This document shows positions 51,946-60,575 of a DNA stretch of 64,000 bases, piece by piece. The position numbers and the translations under genes were made by a program. The notes under the pieces were generated by a model that was not told where the DNA came from, did no database searches, and saw nothing but the letters and a program-made list of their open reading frames with translations. How positions within the stretch are numbered: position 1 is the first letter of the stretch; each line of letters starts with the position of its first letter. Source of the stretch: Chaetorhynchus papuensis (taxonomy: Eukaryota; Chordata; Aves; Passeriformes; Rhipiduridae); contig VWYX01000408.1 of NCBI GenBank assembly GCA_013396525.1, positions 172,983 through 236,982 on the forward strand. Direction: 5' to 3'.

Positions 51946-52550
51946 CCTCAGTTACACGCTGTTGTCATTAGTGTTGTTGCTGTCACTGTTTTCTTATCTG
52001 GTTGCTGTTTCCAGTGAATTGTTATCTCAACCCAGTTTGTCTCTCTCACCTGAGGGGGTGGGGGGACAGGAGTGGCTGCGTGGGGCTCATTTTCCAGTTT
52101 GACTTAAACCACAACATTGGTAAAGAAAACTAGTTCAGAGGCTGATAAACCACAAATTTCATTTTCCAGACAAATGACTTTTCATAACTTAGTGGTTTGG
52201 TTTTAAACATTAAGGAAGTGGGATCAGAGCTGTCAGGAGCAACAGGTGGAAAAGTCACCCTTCAGAGCTTGAGAAAGAGGATCACCCCCACTCACGAGAG
52301 ATCTAAGAAATCATTTTCACCAAAATGAGAAACAAACAGCCAAGATTTGCAGCCCCTGTTTGGACTGGTAGAGGAGGGCCTCACACCAGCCTGGCAAACC
52401 AACTTCAGGACTACAGGGTCACACAGTTCCAGTTCACAGGTCAGACAACCAGGGAAGAGATTAGTGCTGGCCTTTTCACCAGAGGAGGTGCAGTTAACAA
52501 ATGAGATGCCTTCAGGTGATCTTTTTCCTTGTAATTTTTGGTGTTCTGCT
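51946..52550. other. Intergenic DNA with nothing recognised
   Basis: Unique moderately AT-rich sequence between the CpG patch and the 50-bp tandem duplication. I see no gene, nameable repeat or RNA. Confidence 0.5.
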
Positions 52551-52650
52551 CCTCTCCCCTCCCCTCTAATTGCAGTATATTTTCAGTCTTAATTTTTTTT
52601 CCTCTCCCCTCCCCTCTAATTGCAGTATATTTTCAGTCTTAATTTTTTTT
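52551..52650. repeat. Perfect two-copy 50-bp tandem duplication
   Basis: Bases 52551-52600 and 52601-52650 are identical over all 50 positions. The unit opens with CCTCTCCCCTCCCCTC, includes TGCAGTATATTTTCAG, and closes with a run of eight T. Complete identity implies a very recent duplication, a length polymorphism, or an assembly stutter. Confidence 0.97.
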
Positions 52651-52839
52651 CCTTTTTTGTTAAATCAGACATTTAGACAAAACTGTAATGAGTTTCTGAT
52701 TGCTTCCATGGAGCAAAAACCTGAGTGAAAGAGGGGAACAGAGACTGTTGCACTGACTTCTCCAAGACAGCTGTGTGAGTTGGGCAACTCTCCACTTGAG
52801 GGAAATAGAAAAGGAACAGGAAAAATGAGGCCACTACAA

Positions 52840-54349
52840 GCAAAACATTTTTTATTAGCTTCTGGTATTTCAACCCTACCAACTTAAGATGCAGTTAGAA
52901 TGAAAAAAACATATCTGTAAAAAGTCCACTATAATCCAAAACAATCCATTAAAGTTTTCCACATGTATTAAAAGTTTAAATTCAAAAAGAACTTTTCAAG
53001 GTTTCATTCTCGAACAGTATCTTCATAGAGGTAACATCCAAGTTTTCTCCTAAGTACAGATACAAAGCAAACAAGCATCCTCCAAAATAATCTATGGACA
53101 AAGGCAGTGTAAGAGGGAAATTAAGACAGTGTAGTAATCTAGAAGACAGACACACAGGTTAAATGTAAAATAACTATACCATCAATGAAATATTTAAAAA
53201 TAAAAATAAATTAAAGTTACATCAAAGTTCCTGCTTTACTTTGTTTAAATCCTCAATACAGCACATAGGACTGCATTATGGATTACGGCAAAGACTCAGC
53301 AGTAGCAATAAAAAAATTGCTACCGAAAAACTTCTATGGGCATAAAACAAGACTAAAGATACTCCTTCACACAGCTGTATGATGCCTGTAGAAATTCCAC
53401 TGAATCAGTTATTCATACTAGGGCCATTTATTTTTAAAACCACTGTAAATTTCTGTAAGGTTAATCTCAGCCAGCAGTGATCCATACATCCCAGCTGAAC
53501 ACCTGCTGTCCTGCCCCTTTCACTGCTTAGCCAAGCTGCACTTCTTGTTCTCCCCAGTACCTCCTTCCCAGCAAGAATGCAATTTTGCAGGGCAGTTTTT
53601 TGGTAGCATTTTGAAATTTTCTGAAAACAAACTCTTGTTCTCATAAGGCCCCAGTCACTGAGCATATCTGAGCAGTATGAACGCAAGCTTAAATAAAAGG
53701 CTTTGTCAGTGTGCTGCTTTGCCTCTTGTACATGGTACTTCATGTGCTATTTGGAGGCCAACTGCCTGTATATATCATCGGAGCATATTGTTATTTTTCT
53801 GGTGAACATAGGTAAGCATCCCAGCCTCACTACTACTACAACCTCCCCTTTAACTATAACTGGGCAGGAGGGACCTACGTGGTGCTTCATAGGACTTGCT
53901 GTACAGATTTAAAGTAAAATACAAACATTCTCCACAGCCTTTGCATTTTGCAATATGTAATGGAGAAAACAAAGGTTTTAAATACGCTAACAGGTATTTA
54001 AAAGACGTTCTATCCAATTACAAGTTTCTGATACTATAGTGAGCCATCCTGCTGGATTCCTCCCATTATGCGAAGTCTAAAATGGTAAGTTAACATTCCT
54101 GTGAAAATGTTATCTCCTAAATATTACATTCCTTGTTGGCTAGGAGTTCAGATCTGCATAAATCTTTGAGAAAAATATTTAAAACAAATACCCTAATCAG
54201 TTTCTGGTTTGTTACAAATCTTCAGTGTTAAATCTAAAAGAAGAAAATCTCCACAAAACAATGATAAAGGTACAGTTTTTGCTTGGTTACTGCATGGGCA
54301 CTGCAGACAAGCTGCACCTCAAGAGTTCGCTTCATAAGGTCGCAGATGT
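52840..54349 (-). other. CEBPG: CEBPG 3' UTR (inferred extent)
   Basis: About 1.5 kb of AT-rich sequence following the CEBPG stop on the minus strand. A canonical AATAAA (plus-strand TTTATT) lies at 52851-52856, with T- and GT-rich sequence shortly downstream. A nearer AATAAA lies at 53427-53432. The 3' border is inferred from these signals only. Confidence 0.5.
52851..52856 (-). terminator. CEBPG: CEBPG poly(A) signal (probable distal)
   Basis: AATAAA on the minus strand, about 1.5 kb after the stop codon, followed by GTAGTGGCCTCATTTTTCC-type G/T-rich sequence. A proximal alternative at 53427-53432 would give a 3' UTR of about 0.9 kb. Confidence 0.45.
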
Positions 54350-54802
54350 CTACTGTCCACTGTTTTCTGGATTTGTTGTGGTGGTCTCAGTGCCAACAGG
54401 TTGCACATTGTCTGCAAAATTGTGGGCATGCTCAAGGAACAAGTCTTTCAGTACGCTCAGCTCCTTAGTCAGGAGTTTAATTTTTGCCTCTAAACGTTCA
54501 TTTTCTTCTTTAAGCTGGTTGACCCTTTGCAGTGTGTCTTGTGCTTTCTGCTTGCTTTTTAACCGGCTCTTTTTCACTGCCATGTTGTTTCGCTCTCTGC
54601 GCTGACGATATTCATCACTGTTTCTATCCACAAAGGAATTTTTCTTTCCCTGTTTGCTCGGAGGCACGGCTTTGCCTCCGCCACCAGGACTAACTGGCAC
54701 CAGCTGGGGAACCTGCTGCAAACCACTGGAGTGTGCTTGGGTGTGAATCACACTTACTCCGCTCGCATCTGCAGTGGTGTTCTGTTGGGATGTCTTGCTC
54801 AT
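54350..54802 (-). CDS. CEBPG: CCAAT/enhancer-binding protein gamma (C/EBP gamma)
   Basis: A nuclear bZIP transcription factor that dimerises with other C/EBP proteins and with ATF4, binding C/EBP and C/EBP-ATF composite sites. It is 150 residues, the same length as human C/EBP gamma. The bZIP half is nearly identical to human. The chosen start gives MSKTSQQN, matching the human N-terminus; the frame is also open further upstream but has no ATG there. Residues 1-60 form a short Gly/Gln/Ser-rich arm (GLQQVPQLVP, PGGGGK) without the transactivation domains of C/EBP alpha or beta. The basic region is about 62-85, with signature NNMAVKKSR at 72-80. The zipper has leucines at 97, 104, 111 and 118. 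The acidic-polar tail follows. The whole coding region is in one exon, as in mammals. Confidence 0.98.
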   Translation of the reverse strand: MSKTSQQNTTADASGVSVIHTQAHSSGLQQVPQLVPVSPGGGGKAVPPSKQGKKNSFVDRNSDEYRQRRERNNMAVKKSRLKSKQKAQDTLQRVNQLKEENERLEAKIKLLTKELSVLKDLFLEHAHNFADNVQPVGTETTTTNPENSGQ

Positions 54803-54910
54803 TTGGACAGGCTGTTCTTGCACACAACAGAATTTATTAGGAGACTGAAAACTTGTGTTTCTGGAAGGTCTTTCCAACAGATCTTCACATGGATTAAGGG
54901 CAAGGTGAAC
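54803..54910 (-). other. CEBPG: CEBPG 5' leader within exon 2
   Basis: 108 bases between the acceptor (pyrimidine run then CTACTAG, AG at 54911-54912 in plus coordinates) and the start codon. It contains one upstream ATG at 54888-54890, immediately followed by TGA at 54885-54887. That is a one-codon start-stop element 82 bases before the main ATG. Its context is weak (T at -3). The main ATG context is also modest (C at -3, A at +4). Confidence 0.8.
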
Positions 54911-55070
54911 CTAGTAGGGGAAAAAAAAGCTATTAAAGATGCTGGCTTCAGCTACAATCTTATACATCACCGGCTTTAGCATGAAGTACTGATGGTACAT
55001 CTGGCAGTAACACATCATAACTGTGCTGGAAGTGGACAAGCTGCCAACTACATTTCTGAAGCCTCAAACG

Positions 55071-55445
55071 TATTTGGATTGGATGGGACTATTACTGGGT
55101 CATCTAGTCAAGCTGTTTAAATTGTTCACTGGCTTCACTCAGTTATTCCAAAGCCATCCCTGATGGATGGGTGTCTAGCCTAGCCTCAAATATCTCCAGT
55201 TTCACAACCTCTGTCTTGGCAACATGTTCCACTGTCTAACTTTTCCTCCAGTTATACAATTTTCTCAGTTTTCAGACTGGAGTTTTCCTTCTGTGGCTTA
55301 AACCTATTAACAGCCTGACTCTTGACCAACAGGGGTACTTGATCCTTGTCCTCTTCGGACCACATCTCTGGGTGTATCCGCAGACAAATTCCTCCCTGAT
55401 CTCTTTTCTCTGGAGCAAGGGTGCTCAGCCTGTCCACCTTCTCTT
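55071..55445 (-). mobile_element. Degraded CR1 LINE fragment
   Basis: Read on the plus strand, this follows the order of a reverse-complemented CR1 3' region. It has a TTGGATGGGACTATT-like segment, TCATCTAGTCAAGC, AGCCATCCCTGATGGATGG, CAACATGTTCCACTG, and finally GTGCTCAGCCTGTCCACCTTCTCTT. Similarity is patchy and the terminal 8-mer repeats are not preserved, so it is an old insertion. Borders are approximate. Confidence 0.6.
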
Positions 55446-58400
55446 AACCATCTTAAAGCACTTATTTTAAAGCTGATGTTCAAACTGATGGCTGTTGTAA
55501 GGTCTACTAGTACTGAGTGGAAAAATAAATCTGTGGAAAAAGGTAGCACATTGCAAAGGCTGTGTCTGGGTGACATTCAACCACAAGCAATGTGCTGAGC
55601 CTGTAACAGTATGTATTGAGCAGGTGGGACAGGAACACAAGGTGATGGCAGTGTAGATACTACACAAAGACAGGGGACTGTCACCCATCAAAAGACAGCA
55701 ACCACAGCTGACTCATCCACAAATAAGGTCCCCTGCCCTAGTTGTGCACTGGTCATTGTCCACTCTCCAGCAGACAAACTGGCCTGATGAGCAAGACATC
55801 CTCTCACCTGACTCATGTTCTCCCGCTGCTGAGGTCAGCCTGCTCCTGGCCCTACTGGTGGCACAAGGAGGATTCCACCATAGCTGCTGCAGGGCCATGG
55901 CCCTGGCAAGGCTAACAGCTGGTCCCCTTCTCTTCTCATCTCACAGGATGACTTCCTAAATGGCTGGGAGAGAAGAGGGGAAGGGCAACAGGATGGTCCT
56001 AAGCTCCTGAAACACCTACCTGTGGCTCCAAAGAAAAATACTCAGTGATCAGTCAAATCAGTATTTGTCATGTTGAAGAAAAGCATTTAACTGGCACTAA
56101 ACAATCCTACTCCGAGGTCAGACTGCATGGCAGCGGTGCAGTCCAGCACTGTGTCACACACAGACATGCAGTATCACACAACCAGTGCAATACATCCTCC
56201 CTGCCCATCCTCCAGATGACTGAGGAAAAGCAACCAGCTGCAGCAGCATTGGGCAGTGCTGACTGCCCAGGGTGGGCAGCGTCCAGCCCAGGAACGTCTC
56301 CCATCTGTAACAGCACAGTGATGGATGGCTTCCCTGTCTGGCTGATGAATGGAGGAATGTGTGAGAGGTTTGTAAGCGAGCTCCTGTGTGTCACTGGTCA
56401 TTCTAAACTCACAGGTTCATCAGCTGTGTACTGCTCCTGTTTGTTTTTCTCAGCAGTCTGAGTTGCTGTTTTACTTTTGGATGGGATATCATTTTAATGT
56501 TAAAATTCAACTGTGTAGATCAACTGCATATTTTCTCCCATGATGAAGGAGCCAGAATGAGATGCAGCTCCAGTGTGGTTCAATAACATTCATGGAAAAG
56601 CCCACTACATTTGGCTTGAATGTTACTGAAAATTAACATTCTCTGTCACTGAAAGGTCTTCCCACTTGTGAAGATGTATGACTATACCCACACCCTTCCT
56701 ATCAAGAAATCTTTTCATTTTCCTATTTCAGGGCAGAACGAGACCATCAACTCTTTGTGACATCTGTGGAGCTGAATCTAGATACATAGTGTCTAACACC
56801 TTTGTGTTACTATTTTCCCACTTTCAACTCTTAAAGCAACTTTTGCAAACCATGTTTCAGTCTCAGGTTCTGACCGAATAAGCAGTTTGGTTGGGCAAAA
56901 CCTGTATACCCTGCTAACAAGGTGTTCCTGTACACCAGCACAAGACTGGCAGGGCCAGTTGTATTAGCTCTGCATGTGTAACTGCACAGACAGTTTTAGT
57001 TAAGGAGTTAAGTGTATGCTCCTCTTAGAGCATACACTGGACTTGTCTGCACTTTATTTTAAAATACAGGATTTCTGTAGCCCTCAAAGCATATACAGTT
57101 CTCTTAGGCTGTCTCTGACAAGTATATTTTTGATACCTTTTCCAAATCAGACAGAATGCTCTGCTGTCCCCTCTGCTTTAACACATTTCAGTGCTTGCAA
57201 AGTTCATCTGGACAGGCCAGTTATGTAACCCACACCATTTTCACAACCTGATTTTTGGGCTCCATGAGCTACTACAGAGGAAGGGGTGGCTCCTGCCCCC
57301 AAAGGAACCCCACCTGACACGTAACAAGTTTCTTCACATAACCAGGTTCCATGTGCTACTTCTCTCTATGCTATCGAAACTATTTAATACTGCTTTAACA
57401 CTCCTTTCCTATCTCTATCAGATTTCCCTATGATTCAACGAAAAAACTATTTCTTCCATTAACACCTAATATTAATGGAATATTTTAGCTGGGCAGGACA
57501 TGGATACAAGCAGAGAAGACAACCAGTGTCACACCTCTCAAGCAAGAATTCTAGCCCTGCTAGAGCAGACCTTCCTCAGTTTCTTCCCACTGGAACCGAT
57601 TTGTTTTTTAAGTAACTGTTTTCTTGAGTGAGAAGTGCTCTTATCTGGCCTGGTGATTAGAGCCCTTAACTGGGAGATGTGACACCTGGATTCCTGTCCT
57701 GCTCCAAAGAATATGCAGAGCAAGTAGCACTAACTAGCACTAGCTGTACTGTATCACAGTTACAGGAGTGCTAACAATTGAGGCTTGAAACTAGTTTTTC
57801 TGCCTGGTGATTTGGAGACTGGATGCCTATTACCAATTGTCAGAAGGCTATCCCAGATAGTAACAGGTGCTATGGGGCATTCTTCAGCAGATACTGCAAG
57901 GAGATTTAAAGGCAGCAGGTATGAGACATACCGAGGGGACTCTCAAGAAGGGTGAGGTAAAGCACATGGTAATTGGGAGAGGCCACGAAGGAGGGGAGGC
58001 AGATAAGTCTCAAATTTCTCAGAGCCTGTGCAACACAAACACAGCTGCTCTATGCCTCTCCTCACAGGTTGTTTTCCTGTGACGGGGTGACAGCCCCAGT
58101 ACAGCAAAAGACAACTCCTCAGAGAGCCAGGCCAGCATCTTGTTCCCATAAAGCTGCTCATTAGCTTCAGCTCAGCGACAGCCTTAGGCTGGTTCCACCC
58201 AACACATGGTAGTGTTTCCAGTGGCCAGTTGGAACTGCCTAGTTCTCTCCTTAGGCCGCCAGCTGGCCACCCAGGAAACCAACTGGCCACCCACTACAGC
58301 GTAATAGCTGGTAACTCAAGAGGTGTCTTCTCAGGCAGAAAGATGTTTCTTACTGTCTCACAGTACTCCTCAGGGACCAATGAAGCAATGAAGGCCTTCA

Positions 58401-59685
58401 CTTGCTTTCACATACACAAAAAATAAAAAGACATTAAACTTCCAAATATTTGCTTTGGCAAAAAAAAAAAAAAAGTGTTTTGTCAATTAAATCAATATTT
58501 TTTTTTAACTTGGTAGCAAAGAATACAAAGTGCTTCTCTCCGCTCCTTTCTTGAGATGTTGCTGTACTGATTCTGATCATTAGTCAATTACTTTATTGCA
58601 CAAATTCACGCAGCTGTGTTGTCAAATACAAAATCGGTTCCAATCTGAACAGCAATAGGTGGCATCTCTTGTCTTAGACTTCAGTAGGAATACCCTAATA
58701 GGATCCAATTCTAGATTCTGATGACTCTGTACTAAGGACAGTGGCACAGAACTCTAGGCACACATTTGCTGAACAATGGGAGGGCCGACTCCTGCATGGC
58801 TCACACTCACAGGTTTGCAGGAGCTGATGCTAACTCCCACGTACTGAAGGCTGGGCAACAACTTTTGAGACTGGGTAGCTCAAACTCATCATTTCTTGCC
58901 ATAGCTGACAACATCACTTTTCCACATTTATTTCAAAATCTCAATTTTTATTATACATCTTACAAGAAAAATGCACTCTGACATCCTTATGTTACATCTA
59001 ACAGACTGTATCAGAACACATAAAGCACCTGTTCTGAGAGAGTCCCAAATACTGGGAGGCAAGGAGGTATCAAAAGATTCTGTCTTTCGAATTAAAACCA
59101 CAGCTGTGATTTCTAACGGTGAACTAATTCCTTAAATCCGAAAGTTTTGAAAATTATAAATGCTTATACTTTCCGAAGAGGCTCTGCATGGCAGCGTTAT
59201 GGAGCTGCGACTGCTCTTCCCTGCCGGATATCAGCACTTAGGCCGACGCCAAACTCCCTGCCTGCCAAAGCTCCGGTTTGAAACTTGCAGCTGGAACTAC
59301 GGAATTCACGGGGAACCTGAAACATCTGTCGAGACGCTCCCCAGGGCGCCGCGTGGCGGGGGGCGCGCCCCGGGCGGTACCGCAGGCGCTTCCGAGCGCC
59401 CCGGGCCGCATTCTCCGGCTGCCCCTCGGCCGGGCGCACTCGCACCCCGCCGCACCGTGAGCGGCCGCCCAGCCCCGCCGCCAAACGCCCTCGGAACCGC
59501 CCCGGCATGGCCTCACTGCCCCCCGCCCCCGGGCCGGGACCAACGACGGGGACCGGGACCGGCCCGGCCCTCCCCGGCGGGCCCATGGCGCCGCCGCCGC
59601 CCTCCCCGAGCCGCCCGCCCGCCGAGGCCGCGCTGCTCCTCCCCCGTCCGAGCGGGGCGCGGGGGTGCCCGGCGCTGCCAAGCCG

Positions 59686-59693
59686 TGACTTCA
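59686..59693. promoter_or_regulatory. CRE-like site
   Basis: TGACTTCA, one mismatch from the CREB/ATF palindrome TGACGTCA, in the CpG island about 40 bases from the composite C/EBP-ATF site at 59733. Sequence match only. Confidence 0.3.
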
Positions 59694-59732
59694 CCGGGGG
59701 AGGGGAGGGGAGGGAGCCGGGGCCGCCCGCCG

Positions 59733-59741
59733 ATTGCATCA
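59733..59741 (-). promoter_or_regulatory. CEBPG: C/EBP-ATF composite site (CARE/AARE), intronic side
   Basis: The plus strand reads ATTGCATCA, i.e. TGATGCAAT on the gene strand. This is identical to the classic amino-acid response element core bound by ATF4 with a C/EBP partner. It lies about 75 bases downstream of the inferred exon 1 donor, within the CpG island. Confidence 0.6.
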
Positions 59742-59816
59742 CGCGCTGCCGTGCGGGGCCCAGCGGGCGGGGGCGGCCGCAGCCCCCCGGCCCCGGCGCG
59801 CGCCCCCCGCGCTTAC

Positions 59817-59890
59817 CTGAGCGGCGCGAGCGGCGGGAGGGGCCGGGCGGGCCGCGCTCGGTACCGTGCGCGTGCGGCGAGCGCCGATTG
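59817..59890 (-). other. CEBPG: CEBPG non-coding exon 1 (5' end inferred)
   Basis: A consensus donor CTCAG|GTAAGC defines the 3' edge at 59817 on the minus strand. The 5' edge is estimated from the CCAAT box at 59959-59963, assuming the usual 60-100 base spacing to the start site. The exon would contain no ATG. This matches the human arrangement, in which the coding sequence is confined to a later exon. Confidence 0.55.
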
Positions 59891-59923
59891 CGACACCGCG
59901 CGGGGCCGCCCCGCCCGCCCGGG

Positions 59924-59932
59924 TGATGCAAC
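59924..59932 (+). promoter_or_regulatory. CEBPG: C/EBP-ATF composite site (CARE-like), promoter side
   Basis: TGATGCAAC, matching the TGATGNAAN composite consensus, about 30-50 bases upstream of the estimated start site. It is close to the CCAAT box. A TGAC half site lies at 59940-59943. Confidence 0.55.
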
Positions 59933-59958
59933 CGCCGCGTGACTGGCAGCGCGCGCGG

Positions 59959-59963
59959 CCAAT
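59959..59963 (+). promoter_or_regulatory. CEBPG: CCAAT box (NF-Y type)
   Basis: CCAATCAG within GCGGCCAATCAGCGCC matches the NF-Y consensus. It is the only such box in the core of the island and is placed as expected for a minus-strand start near 59870-59900. No TATA box is seen. Confidence 0.55.
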
Positions 59964-60480
59964 CAGCGCCCGCGCGGGGAGGGGCCGCGGCCTGATGGGT
60001 GTGTGCGTGAGGCCCGCGCGCGGCCTGCGGGCTCGGCTCCCGTCCCGCCGCGGCCGGCCGTCTCCGACAGCCGCAGTCTGGCCGCGGCCGGGGGGCCTCG
60101 TCACGGCCGCTCGCAGGGTTTGTCCTGCGCTGCTTCAGCCGCGCTGGAGGACAACGCGGTCGCGGCCACGGCCACGCGTGTCGCTGGGTCGGCTGCGCCC
60201 GGGCCCCCAAGAGCCGTCTTCCCGACAGGGGACGGGGTCGCGAGGCCGCCCCACCCGGCCCGGGGGCTGGCGGGGAGCGAGGCGGCCGCCTCCCCGCGCT
60301 GGTGGGAACCGGGGGCCCGCCCGTACTCCAGGAGGGTCCGGCACCTCCCACAGCCCGAGGGGGAGAAGCCGAAACCGCGTTTCCCGGCTGAGTCCCCGCA
60401 CGGGCAGAGCGGGGAGCTTGTCCCGGGCCCCGCGGGAGGAACAGCGCAGCTTCGGTTTCCTGGGAGTACCGGGCACACGC

Positions 60481-60575
60481 TGTGGGTTCGATCCTCGTAT
60501 GGGTTACTCGCTTAAGGGCTGGACTCCATGATCCCGGTGGGTCTCTTCCAGCTCAGAATGTTCTGTGATTCTGGT
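60481..60575 (+). mobile_element. tRNA-Ile-derived, CR1-tailed SINE fragment (TguSINE1-like)
   Basis: It starts with GTGGGTTCGATCCTCGTATGGG, the T-arm/B-box region of a tRNA-Ile-like head (B box GGTTCGATCC at 60485-60494). It runs directly into a CR1-type tail: CTTAAGGGCTGGACTCCATGATCC, then CTTCCAGCTCAGAATGTTCTGTGATTCTG. The A-box half of the head is missing, so the copy is 5'-truncated. From memory, such tRNA-Ile/CR1 chimeras are characteristic of passerine birds. Confidence 0.7.

Larger units (their letters stand above)
54911..59816 (-). other. CEBPG: CEBPG intron 1 (about 4.9 kb)
   Basis: Bounded on the minus strand by donor CTCAG|GTAAGC (GTAAGC at plus 59811-59816) and the pyrimidine-rich acceptor ending at 54911. 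It holds an old minus-strand CR1 copy near 55071-55445 and an A-run at about 58460-58474. No other gene is recognised. The 3' 600 bases of higher coordinates belong to the CpG island. Confidence 0.75.
59210..60480. promoter_or_regulatory. CEBPG: CpG island at the CEBPG 5' end
   Basis: More than 1 kb of very GC-rich, CpG-dense DNA in an otherwise AT-rich window. It is centred on the inferred CEBPG first exon. It contains several GC boxes (GGGGCGCG, GGGGAGGGGAGGG), a CCAAT box, an NRF1-like GTGCGCGTGCGG at about 59865-59876, and C/EBP-ATF composite sites. Long open frames in all phases here reflect the lack of A/T-rich stop codons. The island extends about 500 bases upstream of the gene and may also drive divergent transcription. 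Confidence 0.9.

Noticed and set aside
51034..52102. Open frames of 231-330 codons across the second gap
   Set aside because: Most of their length is N. The flanking residues in each frame resemble no protein.
54803..54910. In-frame, stop-free extension of CEBPG through the whole exon 2 leader
   Set aside because: There is no ATG in that frame. 36 stop-free codons are not improbable, and the 150-residue form starting at 54802 matches human length and N-terminus exactly.
60481..60505. Possible tRNA gene from a good B box (GGTTCGATCC)
   Set aside because: No A box, anticodon arm or acceptor pairing precedes it, and it continues into a CR1 tail, so it is a SINE fragment.
59160..60531. Several long open frames (up to 384 codons) on both strands
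   Set aside because: They overlap in many phases inside a CpG island, have Arg/Pro/Ala/Gly-dominated low-complexity translations, and show no recognisable domain. Stop codons are simply rare in such GC-rich DNA.
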